7,162 bases of DNA from a bacterium (GCA_021825025.1 JAKAIP010000030.1:1-7162), one strand, 5' to 3'; positions 1 to 5,501 are shown, counted from the first letter of the stretch. Numbers and translations are program-made. Notes: a model not told the origin generated them from the letters alone.

Positions 1-18
1 TAACTATACCCAATTCTG

Positions 19-100
19 TGCCCAGGAGAGGACTCGAACCTCCAAGCCTTGCGGCATATGCACCTCAAGCATACGCGTATACCAATTCCGCCACCTGGGC
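19..100 (-). tRNA. tRNA-Leu (anticodon GAG)
   Basis: Cloverleaf read on the minus strand. The acceptor stem GCCCAGG pairs with CCTGGGC. The anticodon stem TATGC/GCATA closes the loop TTGAGGT, giving anticodon GAG (Leu CUC/CUU). A long variable arm (GCC-GCAA-GGC) marks a class II tRNA. The T arm is GGAGG-TTCGAGT-CCTCT with one G-U closing pair. The discriminator is A. CCA is not encoded (the next bases are CAG), so CCA must be added after transcription. It begins 10 nt after the rplS stop with no terminator between, so it is probably cut from the end of the rplS transcript. Confidence 0.96.
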
Positions 101-110
101 ATGAAACCTA

Positions 111-545
111 TTATGCAGCAACTTCAGTTTCTTGTTGAGCGGCTGCATCTGGCACCTCTGTCACCGCTTGCTCATCTGTGTTCGCTGCTATGGTTTGTGA
201 TTTACGCATGGCACGCTTTACATCACGTGCAGCCTTGCGTCGAATGAAATACAGTTTTGCGCGGCGAGTATAGGCGCGGCGCAACAGTTCAATAGAATCT
301 ATAGAAGGAGAATAGAGTGGAAAAATTTTCTCCACCCCAACGCCGCTTGCTACCTTTCGAACAGTAAATGTAGCTCCCGGTTCTGTGCCATGCTTTACCG
401 CAAGCACCAACCCCTCAAATGCTTGGCGTCGTGCCTTTCCTTTTTCAATCACTTTTTGCCACACACGAACCGTGTCCCCCGCTCGGATGCCAAGCTGGGC
501 TCGTTCTTTCGTATTTATTGGTGTATGGACGACGGACGATTTCAC
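111..545 (-). CDS. rplS: 50S ribosomal protein L19
   Basis: Structural protein of the large ribosomal subunit; in the family it contributes to the 30S-50S interface. The 144-aa product has the L19 core: an IRAGDTVRV-like strand (residues 20-28), QAFEG (41-45), and ATFTVRKVASGVGVEKIFPL with SP at 79-80, followed by basic RRAKLYFIR. The family is usually about 115 residues. The extra roughly 30 C-terminal residues are Ala/Glu/Thr-rich, acidic and probably disordered. The start is GTG, overlapping the upstream TGA stop as GTGA, with no close Shine-Dalgarno, so translation is probably coupled to the pseudouridine synthase gene. In many bacteria rplS follows trmD; here it follows an RluA-type gene. 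The family call is secure; the start rests on the overlap and on alignment of the N-terminus. Confidence 0.96.
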   Translation of the reverse strand: MKSSVVHTPINTKERAQLGIRAGDTVRVWQKVIEKGKARRQAFEGLVLAVKHGTEPGATFTVRKVASGVGVEKIFPLYSPSIDSIELLRRAYTRRAKLYFIRRKAARDVKRAMRKSQTIAANTDEQAVTEVPDAAAQQETEVAA

Positions 546-1285
546 TTCGACAAGCTAACACGATTCTCACCCTCATGCAACGCATTGGCCGCCTCTAAAA
601 ATTCCTTTGGGAGAGGCGCTTCAATAGAAATTGTTTTACCTGTCACCGGATGAGAGAAGCTGAGAACATATGCATGCAAGGCCAAACGCGTAAATCCTAA
701 TAAGAAAGGTCGGCGCGGAGCATAGAGCATATCTCCAATGATTGGATGCTGAACAGCGGAGAAATGAACTCTGATTTGATGCGTTCGTCCCGTCTTGGGA
801 AAGACTTCTAAATAACTTGCTTGTGGGGAACGTTCGATCACTCGATATAGCGTGATCGCTTCACGCATGATTCCATGCGGCGTGCGTGCAGAACGAGGTG
901 CAATGCCGTTGCGTCCGCTGCCAATCGGTTTATCAATAATTCCCCGCTCATCCTTAAGTGCACCGTGCACAAACGCTCGATATACCTTTCGAATCATCCT
1001 TTCTTTGAACTGTTCTTTCAGGTGCGCAAATGCCTCGGGAGTACGCGCGACTATCATAACGCCAGATGTCTCTCTATCGAGACGATGCACAATTCCCGGA
1101 CGTTCAATAACTGTGCCGTTGAGAAGCGTTTGAGGTTCTCCCACATGTGCAAGTTCCGGATAGCGCTTGAGAAGCCAGTCCGTGAGAAGTGGGTATGCAT
1201 GCTTTCCATCACCATGTACCGCCAATCCACTTGGTTTATTGAGTACAATCACCGCTTCGTCCTCGTACAGGACTGTTGGTTCCAT
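542..1285 (-). CDS. RluA-family RNA pseudouridine synthase
   Basis: Isomerises specific uridines to pseudouridine in rRNA or tRNA. From ATG at 1285 the product is 247 aa. Visible motifs are YED near the N-terminus, NKPSGL (16-21), the catalytic HRLD..TSG signature with Asp70, the family GRTHQIRVH segment (166-174), and PIIGD. It lacks the N-terminal S4 domain of RluC/RluD, so it resembles the RluA/TruC-like short type; the substrate cannot be read from sequence. An open frame continues upstream to 1396, but that part only translates tRNA-Val. The chosen ATG shares its A with the last base of the tRNA CCA and has no Shine-Dalgarno. An in-frame GTG at codon 12 (position 1252) has GAGGA 7 nt upstream and is an alternative start, though it would remove the first strand of the fold. 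The stop overlaps rplS by 4 nt. Confidence 0.93.
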   Translation of the reverse strand: MEPTVLYEDEAVIVLNKPSGLAVHGDGKHAYPLLTDWLLKRYPELAHVGEPQTLLNGTVIERPGIVHRLDRETSGVMIVARTPEAFAHLKEQFKERMIRKVYRAFVHGALKDERGIIDKPIGSGRNGIAPRSARTPHGIMREAITLYRVIERSPQASYLEVFPKTGRTHQIRVHFSAVQHPIIGDMLYAPRRPFLLGFTRLALHAYVLSFSHPVTGKTISIEAPLPKEFLEAANALHEGENRVSLSK

Positions 1286-1360
1286 GGTGCACGCTGAGGG
1301 ACTCGAACCCCCGACCCACTCGGTGTAAACGAGTTGCTCTACCAACTGAGCTAAGCGTGC
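1285..1360 (-). tRNA. tRNA-Val (anticodon UAC), CCA encoded
   Basis: The acceptor GCACGCT pairs with AGCGTGC and the D arm is GCTC/GAGC. The anticodon stem ACTCG/CGAGT holds loop TTTACAC, giving anticodon TAC (Val GUA). The T arm is GGGGG-TTCGAGT-CCCTC, the discriminator is A, and CCA is encoded at 1287-1285. The final A is also the first base of the ATG proposed for the downstream pseudouridine synthase gene. It is the first element of the minus-strand unit that continues into that gene and rplS. Confidence 0.97.
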
Positions 1361-1369
1361 GTCTGAGTC

Positions 1370-1378
1370 AGTGTAGCA
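1370..1378 (-). promoter_or_regulatory. Possible extended -10 promoter for tRNA-Val operon
   Basis: On the minus strand TGC-TACACT forms a TGn extended -10 with 4 of 6 consensus matches. It ends 9 nt before the tRNA-Val 5' end, which fits a start a few bases upstream of the mature tRNA. No convincing -35 is seen at 17-18 nt. It would serve tRNA-Val, the pseudouridine synthase, rplS and tRNA-Leu. Confidence 0.4.
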
Positions 1379-1410
1379 AACTGGAGCACGAAACACGAGT
1401 TGGTCATATA

Positions 1411-1440
1411 TTGACAGCTATTTAGTATGTATAGTACATA
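1411..1440 (+). promoter_or_regulatory. Promoter-like region with operator-like palindrome
   Basis: A perfect TTGACA lies at 1411-1416. TATAGT at 1430-1435 is a 5/6 match to the -10, but the spacing is only 13 nt, so the pair is not a standard sigma-70 promoter. The -10-like box is embedded in a perfect inverted repeat, TATGTA-TAG-TACATA (1426-1440), which has the form of a small dimeric repressor site. The nearest plus-strand gene starts at 1488. The promoter role and any regulator are inference. Confidence 0.4.
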
Positions 1441-1473
1441 GGAAAAGGAATTCATTACCGTTTTCTGTAACTT

Positions 1474-1482
1474 AAGGAAGGA
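1474..1482 (+). promoter_or_regulatory. Strong Shine-Dalgarno fixing a TTG start
   Basis: AAGGAAGGA ends 5 nt before TTG at 1488. An in-frame TAA at 1473-1475 overlaps the site and excludes any earlier start, and no in-frame ATG follows close by. This makes the TTG the start of the 73-aa gene. Confidence 0.75.
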
Positions 1483-1487
1483 ACCAA

Positions 1488-1709
1488 TTGTCTCGCCGCC
1501 CCCTCAAATCCGATAAATTTTTCCTGCTCCCAGCCAGATCGCGCGGTCCGCACAAAGGAAAACGGGCATTGGGAGTCAATCGTATATACGAAGGAGATAC
1601 CACTGCCATTACCGTGCAAGATTTGTTCGACTTCCTTAAGAAAGAAGCTATAGCACCTTCCGATATAACTCTTCAGGCGGGATTTACCGCCTGGATAAAA
1701 GAGAAATAA
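1488..1709 (+). CDS. Small hypothetical protein, 73 aa
   Basis: Not recognised. The product has a basic N-terminal third (RR, KSDK, ARSRG, HKGKR) followed by a more acidic helix-forming part (VQDLFDFLKKEA and a C-terminal AWIKEK). It has no Cys, membrane segment or signal peptide, so it is probably cytoplasmic and could bind nucleic acid through the basic N-terminus; that is a guess from composition. Support for a real gene comes from its own strong Shine-Dalgarno before a TTG start, a promoter-like region upstream, and an intrinsic terminator beginning 12 nt after the stop. It therefore looks like a monocistronic unit upstream of the MFS gene. Confidence 0.72.
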   Translation: MSRRPLKSDKFFLLPARSRGPHKGKRALGVNRIYEGDTTAITVQDLFDFLKKEAIAPSDITLQAGFTAWIKEK

Positions 1710-1720
1710 GCAGTTCAGGG

Positions 1721-1748
1721 GAAGCTCGAGAAATCGAGCTTCTTTTTC
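1721..1748 (+). terminator. Intrinsic terminator after the 73-aa gene
   Basis: Perfect 9-bp stem GAAGCTCGA / TCGAGCTTC closed by a GAAA (GNRA) tetraloop, followed by TTTTTC. There is no A tract on the 5' side, so it acts mainly on the plus strand. It separates the small gene from the MFS gene. Confidence 0.88.
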
Positions 1749-1763
1749 TATCAAACGTTCACC

Positions 1764-1769
1764 TATGAT
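1764..1769 (+). promoter_or_regulatory. Possible -10 box for the MFS operon
   Basis: TATGAT (5 of 6) lies between the terminator and the MFS gene. A start about 7 nt downstream would leave a leader of about 29 nt carrying the Shine-Dalgarno AAGGAG at 1791-1796. The -35 position holds only T-rich sequence. The preceding terminator makes some promoter here likely; the exact box is uncertain. Confidence 0.35.
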
Positions 1770-1804
1770 TTAAGAAAATTTCTTTAGAGTAAGGAGCATA
1801 TATA

Positions 1805-3346
1805 ATGTCGACTATGCCTACCAATGCCGCCTCAGAAGGCGGTCAAAATATTTGGGTCGTTATGGGAGCGCTTATGTTAGCGCTTCTTTTAGCTGCTCTG
1901 GACCAAACGATTGTTTCAACCGCTCTTCCAAAAATCGCCAGCGATTTTAATGCGCTGAATGAATTGTCGTGGGTGGTGACTGCGTATCTCATCACGAGCG
2001 CCGTCTCGACTCCCCTCTATGGGAAAGTGAGTGATTTACTCGGCCGAAAACGAGTATTAATGGCTGCGATCATTATTTTTCTGAGTGGATCCATACTTGC
2101 GGGACTCTCTCAAAACATTAGTGAGCTTATCGCCTTTCGCGGCTTGCAAGGATTAGGTGGCGGAGGACTTATGACCCTGGTATTTGCCGCCATCGGTGAC
2201 ATTCTGCCTCCCAGGGAACGAGGGAGATACCAAGGATTGTTTGGAGGGGTATTCGGACTTTCAAGTGTCATTGGACCTTTATTAGGAGGCTTATTTACCG
2301 ATACCCTATCGTGGCGTTGGATTTTTTATATCAACATTCCGCTCGGCTTACTAGCCTTACTCGCCATTGCGTTCTACTTTCATACGTCAGTGCAACACCG
2401 CAAACACAGTATTGATTATGCAGGAGTGGTATCACTATCAATCAGCGTCGTATCTCTTTTACTCCTTACTGTATGGGGAGGAAGCACATATGCATGGAAT
2501 ACTCCCCAGATTATTGGATTAGGAATATTAGGACTACTCAGTGCGGGAATATTTGTGCTGGTTGAGCGCAGCGCAAAAGAACCGCTGATGCCGTTGTCCC
2601 TGTTTCGCAACAGCATCTTCCGTGTCTCTTCCTTGCTTTCACTGGTTTCTGGTCTCGCTATGTTTGCAGCAATTATTTATCTCCCCGAATACCAGCAGGT
2701 AGCGCGCGGGTATTCGGCGACACAGTCAGGACTTCTTCTGCTTCCCCTTGTATTCGGCATGCTTGCCGCATCTATTATGTCTGGACGATGGATCTCACGC
2801 ACAGGCCACTATCGCATATACCCTATTATTGGTAGTGCTATAACCATACTCGGTCTCTGGCTCTTCAGTCATATAACCCTTCATACGTCTCAATGGATCC
2901 TCTCTTTGTGGATGATCATTATCGGTATCGGTATCGGATCGTTCATGCAGGTAATGACACTTGCGGTGCAAAACTCAACGGATCGCCGACATCTCGGCAC
3001 TGCAACATCGATCGTAATATTTTTCCGCAGCATGGGCAGCTCATTTGGCACTGCTATTTTCGGAGCCATCCTCACTGACCGACTGGCTACCCATCTTGCA
3101 CAGCAATTTAGTGGCACAACAACTCTCGGCACACAAGTGTTTAACGGTGGTATTGCACAAATACAGTCACTGCCAACATCCGTGCAAGGAAAGGTCCTGG
3201 AAGCATTCACTCAATCCTTCCGCGATATTTTTCTCTGGGCGATTCCGTTTGTCATTGTCGCTTTTGTAATCGCATTCTTCTTACAAGAAAAACCATTACA
3301 AGGACGTACGCAGGAAGTCGCACGAGGAGAGGTGTTTGAAATGTAA
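1805..3346 (+). CDS. MFS drug exporter, DHA2 (EmrB/QacA, 14-TMS) family
   Basis: Proton-driven inner-membrane exporter of small, often toxic or lipophilic compounds. At 513 aa it has the length of 14-helix DHA2 members. Family motifs in order: [13 protein letters not shown] in helix 1 (32-44, with Asp33), motif [15 protein letters not shown] between helices 2 and 3 (73-86), [10 protein letters not shown] (111-120), the antiporter-type motif [13 protein letters not shown] (151-162), and [12 protein letters not shown] (170-181). Hydrophobic helices continue to about residue 493, then a short charged tail follows. The ATG has AAGGAG 8 nt upstream, and the gene ends with tandem TAA TAA. A 75-aa membrane protein follows 43 nt later, before a shared terminator, so the two are probably co-transcribed. 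Substrate cannot be predicted; no TetR or MarR regulator is adjacent. Confidence 0.95.
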   Translation: MSTMPTNAASEGGQNIWVVMGALMLALLLAALDQTIVSTALPKIASDFNALNELSWVVTAYLITSAVSTPLYGKVSDLLGRKRVLMAAIIIFLSGSILAGLSQNISELIAFRGLQGLGGGGLMTLVFAAIGDILPPRERGRYQGLFGGVFGLSSVIGPLLGGLFTDTLSWRWIFYINIPLGLLALLAIAFYFHTSVQHRKHSIDYAGVVSLSISVVSLLLLTVWGGSTYAWNTPQIIGLGILGLLSAGIFVLVERSAKEPLMPLSLFRNSIFRVSSLLSLVSGLAMFAAIIYLPEYQQVARGYSATQSGLLLLPLVFGMLAASIMSGRWISRTGHYRIYPIIGSAITILGLWLFSHITLHTSQWILSLWMIIIGIGIGSFMQVMTLAVQNSTDRRHLGTATSIVIFFRSMGSSFGTAIFGAILTDRLATHLAQQFSGTTTLGTQVFNGGIAQIQSLPTSVQGKVLEAFTQSFRDIFLWAIPFVIVAFVIAFFLQEKPLQGRTQEVARGEVFEM

Positions 3347-3374
3347 TAAAAATCCGTGCTACCGTTATAGACGG

Positions 3375-3383
3375 AAGGAGGTG
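3375..3383 (+). promoter_or_regulatory. Near-perfect Shine-Dalgarno deciding a start
   Basis: AAGGAGGTG closely matches the anti-Shine-Dalgarno complement, with 8 nt from GGAGG to ATG at 3390. It favours 3390 over the in-frame ATG at 3336, which would overlap the MFS end and has no such site. Confidence 0.82.
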
Positions 3384-3389
3384 GGTAAC

Positions 3390-3617
3390 ATGATCCACCG
3401 TATACTTGTGGCGGGAAACAAGGAGTTACCTCCGCTCAAACAGCAGGTTGCGCATTTAAGACAGCGCGTTCACCTACTGAAACGAGGGGGTGTGGTGCTC
3501 TTGAGCATCGCGTGCTTTCTCGCTACCGCAGCCGGTTTCCTCATCACTCGAGCGATTATGGAAGCAATGCTCCTATGGTTTTGGATCTGGATTCTTCAAA
3601 TCACATACAGGACATAG
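3390..3617 (+). CDS. Small membrane protein, 75 aa, downstream of MFS exporter
   Basis: Not recognised. The N-terminal half is cytoplasm-like, with a short amphipathic stretch rich in Leu, Gln, Arg and Val (LKQQVAHLRQRVHLLKR, about residues 14-30) that could form a brief coiled coil. A hydrophobic segment follows (about 33-49), then Arg53 and a Trp-rich second hydrophobic segment (about 55-71, LLWFWIWILQI), giving one or two membrane passes. It has the strongest Shine-Dalgarno in the window and shares a terminator with the MFS gene, so a role with the exporter is possible but unproven. Its TAG stop is the 5' end of the terminator stem. Confidence 0.75.
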   Translation: MIHRILVAGNKELPPLKQQVAHLRQRVHLLKRGGVVLLSIACFLATAAGFLITRAIMEAMLLWFWIWILQITYRT

Positions 3618-3643
3618 CCCGCAAATGCGGGCTATTTTCTTTT
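3615..3643 (+). terminator. Intrinsic terminator of the MFS operon
   Basis: Perfect 8-bp, GC-rich stem TAGCCCGC / GCGGGCTA with AAAT loop, followed by TTTTCTTTT. The first three stem bases are the stop codon of the 75-aa gene. It ends 37 nt before the next plus-strand gene. Confidence 0.92.
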
Positions 3644-3665
3644 GCAAGAATGACCGTATACGTTC

Positions 3666-3674
3666 TGGTATGAT
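3666..3674 (+). promoter_or_regulatory. Extended -10 promoter, predicted leaderless start
   Basis: TGG-TATGAT is a TGn extended -10 with a 5/6 hexamer. Six bases (GCATCT) separate it from ATG at 3681, so transcription starting 7 nt after the box would begin at the A of ATG. No Shine-Dalgarno is present before this ATG. A TTGCAA at 3642 is 21 nt away, too far for a good -35. Confidence 0.68.
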
Positions 3675-3680
3675 GCATCT

Positions 3681-4298
3681 ATGAAATGGTTCTGGTGGGT
3701 AGGCAGCATCATTATTGTAATCGTTTTGATATTTAGCATAAGCAAATTATTTAGCGGTACTCCTACCGCAGTGCAAACGATCTCAGATCCCAGCACCCTT
3801 CCTGGATTGGAAACAGGGACTGTTCCCTGGGCACCAGAAATTGACCATCTTGCCGCTCGACTAAAAGCCATTGGTCTTCCTGCGCTTCCACAAGAAGGTA
3901 CTGCGATGCATATACATCAGCACCTGGATATTTTCATCCACGGAGCTACGGTGCCAGTACCAGCTGACATTGGCATCAATGCCAATGCAGGATTCATTTC
4001 CCCTATCCATACGCACGATGGCACAGGGATTATGCATGTCGAATCTCCGACAGTAACCACTTATACGCTTGGACAATTCTTTGATATTTGGGGAGTGAAA
4101 TTCACCGCTCAGTGCATCGGCGGATACTGCAACAACAGCACAAACAATCTGAAGGTATATGTAAATGGATCACTGTACGCCGGAGATCCTCGACAGATTG
4201 TTCTGCAAAATCACGAGGAAATAGCAATTGTGTACGGCACCACAAAGGAAATGCCGAACCCGGTTCCTGGAACATACGCATTTCCGGCAGGATACTAA
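3681..4298 (+). CDS. Membrane-anchored His/Cys-rich extracytoplasmic protein
   Basis: A conserved-looking hypothetical protein of 205 aa. Residues 1-20 form one hydrophobic anchor or uncleaved signal (Trp-rich start, then IIIVIVLIFSI), leaving about 180 residues outside the membrane. The outer domain carries clustered potential metal ligands: HIHQHLD (77-83), His87, HTHD (110-113), HVE (119-121), C-IGGY-C (145-150) and HEE (178-180). The pattern of an HLDIFIHG strand, VPADIGI, IHTHDGTGIMHVESP and TLGQFFDIWGV looks like a family I remember as hypothetical proteins in several phyla; function is unknown to me. Metal binding (copper, zinc or similar) is inferred from the ligands, and the two Cys could form a disulfide. 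It has its own promoter and probably a leaderless mRNA. It meets the minus-strand gene at 4299 stop to stop. Confidence 0.85.
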   Translation: MKWFWWVGSIIIVIVLIFSISKLFSGTPTAVQTISDPSTLPGLETGTVPWAPEIDHLAARLKAIGLPALPQEGTAMHIHQHLDIFIHGATVPVPADIGINANAGFISPIHTHDGTGIMHVESPTVTTYTLGQFFDIWGVKFTAQCIGGYCNNSTNNLKVYVNGSLYAGDPRQIVLQNHEEIAIVYGTTKEMPNPVPGTYAFPAGY

Positions 4299-4808
4299 CT
4301 ATCGAGGTATTTCCACCGGACACACAGCACCGGCGACGACTTTTTTTGCACTAAAATACAGTCCTATAAAAGTAATACATAGGGCAGTTATCACAATGTA
4401 AAGCTGGTTTGCGAGAATGAAAGAGGTACTTCCTACGCCAAGACCTACAAATCCCAATATGAATCCGATGCCGCAACCGCAGGATGTAAGCAGTACACTG
4501 CCGAGAAATGCGGCGATGATACCAGTTCCGCCGCTTCCAATTATGCGCTGTCGTATGAGAAAGATGTTCAATGCAAGAAGAATGCCGGACAGAAGTGCGA
4601 ATAACGAAAGAAACAGATAGTTTTCTGTACGCATAAGATGTAGTTCAAAGGAAAACGTATCTGCCGGAATAAACCACGTAGGTATAAGAAGCGGTAGTAT
4701 AAAAAATCCGGCACTTGCTCCTGCTGCAATGTACCAGTAACTCCCGTGAGAAAATACAGTCCTGAATGCTTGCAATATAGGTACAAAACAGTCGTGCAAG
4801 AAACGCAT
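4299..4808 (-). CDS. Four-helix membrane protein with Cys-Gly-Cys motif
   Basis: The 169-aa product has hydrophobic segments at about 24-46, 63-86, 96-124 and 129-153, suggesting four transmembrane helices. The third holds a Ser-Cys-Gly-Cys-Gly motif (Cys110, Cys112) flanked by Gly-rich helix sequence; Cys144 lies in helix 4 and Cys163 near the C-terminus. Paired Cys inside a helix is known in small metal transporters such as MerT and in some redox proteins, but I do not recognise this family, so transport or redox function is only a suggestion. No Shine-Dalgarno precedes ATG 4808. TATACT lies exactly 6 nt upstream, suggesting leaderless expression. The gene follows tRNA-Arg on the same strand and abuts the His/Cys-rich gene tail to tail. 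Confidence 0.8.
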   Translation of the reverse strand: MRFLHDCFVPILQAFRTVFSHGSYWYIAAGASAGFFILPLLIPTWFIPADTFSFELHLMRTENYLFLSLFALLSGILLALNIFLIRQRIIGSGGTGIIAAFLGSVLLTSCGCGIGFILGFVGLGVGSTSFILANQLYIVITALCITFIGLYFSAKKVVAGAVCPVEIPR

Positions 4809-4814
4809 CGTTTA

Positions 4815-4820
4815 AGTATA
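4815..4820 (-). promoter_or_regulatory. -10 box, predicted leaderless start at 4808
   Basis: TATACT (5 of 6) on the minus strand is followed by TAAACG (6 nt) and then ATG. It lies in the 19-nt gap between tRNA-Arg and the gene. Any -35 contact would fall inside the tRNA gene, where no TTGACA-like hexamer is seen. Initiation 7 nt after the box would be at the A of the ATG. Confidence 0.6.
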
Positions 4821-4827
4821 TCGTAAC

Positions 4828-4902
4828 TGGTGCCCCTGGAGGGAATCGAACCCCCATTAAGAGCTTAGAAGTCTCCGGTTCTATCCATTGAACTACAGGG
4901 GC
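4828..4902 (-). tRNA. tRNA-Arg (anticodon UCU), CCA encoded
   Basis: Acceptor GCCCCTG/CAGGGGC, D arm GTTC/GAAC, anticodon loop CTTCTAA giving TCT (Arg AGA), T-stem loop GTTCGATTC, discriminator A and encoded CCA. The anticodon stem GGAGA/GCTCT has a G-U pair at the top and an A31-G39 mismatch next to the loop, which is unusual. The first 10 nt overlap the end of the DedA-like gene, whose UAG stop is tRNA bases 8-10. Confidence 0.95.
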
Positions 4903-5501
4903 AGGTGGTACAGGTGCACAATACCATAGATTAGTATGATGGAAACAATCGCAATACCAATGACTAATAGATATTCTTTCAGAGTATCGAATACTCTTCT
5001 ACCATATCGCCCGGCAAGATACAGAACGATAGCGAGACGCATGGTTTGTCCCACAAAATACCCTAACGCATAGGGAATAAAATGCACTCCTAAAAACCCT
5101 GCCGTATAGATAAACACTTTCTGCGGGATAGGGATGATGAACGGTATGAGCGCCATTACCAAAAATGTATGACCATGAAGGAGTTGTCGTGCATACACGA
5201 ATGCCGTCTGTAAATGGTAAAACCGGATAAGTGGAACACCCACTGCTTGAAACAGGGCATTTCCAATTACGTATCCGACCATTGCGCCACCCAGGGCGCC
5301 AAGTGATGTGACGATGAGGTACTGCCACCATCGTGCCGGCCGAGCAACCATAAGTGCAATGAGATACAACTCTGTCGGTATAGGAGAAATAAATCCGTCA
5401 AAAAAGGAGACAAGTCCGAGCCACACCAATGCATAGTGCGTTTCCGAGTGATTTTCGAACCACTGCCACAATCGATCGTGAAAACGAATACGTTCTTCCA
5501 T
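4893..5501 (-). CDS. DedA/VTT-domain (YqaA-like) membrane protein
   Basis: Integral membrane protein of the SNARE-associated/VTT (DedA) superfamily; members affect membrane homeostasis, and some act in lipid-carrier translocation. The 202-aa protein has the family layout: SFFDGFISPIPTEL re-entrant segment (32-45), GALGGAMVGYVIG (68-80), then a second re-entrant PFIIPIPQKVFIYTAG (120-135) with the Pro-X-Pro-Gln-Lys signature of the YqaA-like branch, a FVGQTMR helix, and a last hydrophobic helix (about 177-195). The ATG lies 13 nt after the stop of the tRNA-binding protein gene, without a Shine-Dalgarno. Its last codons and TAG stop run 10 nt into tRNA-Arg. Family assignment is good; substrate is unknown. 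Confidence 0.88.
   Translation of the reverse strand: MEERIRFHDRLWQWFENHSETHYALVWLGLVSFFDGFISPIPTELYLIALMVARPARWWQYLIVTSLGALGGAMVGYVIGNALFQAVGVPLIRFYHLQTAFVYARQLLHGHTFLVMALIPFIIPIPQKVFIYTAGFLGVHFIPYALGYFVGQTMRLAIVLYLAGRYGRRVFDTLKEYLLVIGIAIVSIILIYGIVHLYHLPL

Noticed and set aside
1286..1396. N-terminal extension of the pseudouridine synthase frame to an ATG at 1396.
   Set aside because: The extra residues (ARLAQLVEQLVYTEWVGGSS) are the translation of tRNA-Val and are not a protein domain.
2890..3269. Several open frames of 60-106 codons on both strands inside the MFS gene.
   Set aside because: They have no ribosome sites or recognisable features and follow from the codon use of the membrane protein gene.
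3336..3389. Earlier ATG (3336) for the 75-aa membrane protein, overlapping the MFS end.
   Set aside because: The added residues are Cys/Arg/Tyr-rich and unlike a gene start, while 3390 has a near-perfect Shine-Dalgarno at the right distance.
4645..4857. Minus-strand frame beginning MGVRFPPGAP inside tRNA-Arg.
   Set aside because: That string is a typical translation of a tRNA T arm; the rest is an off-frame reading of the CGC membrane protein gene.
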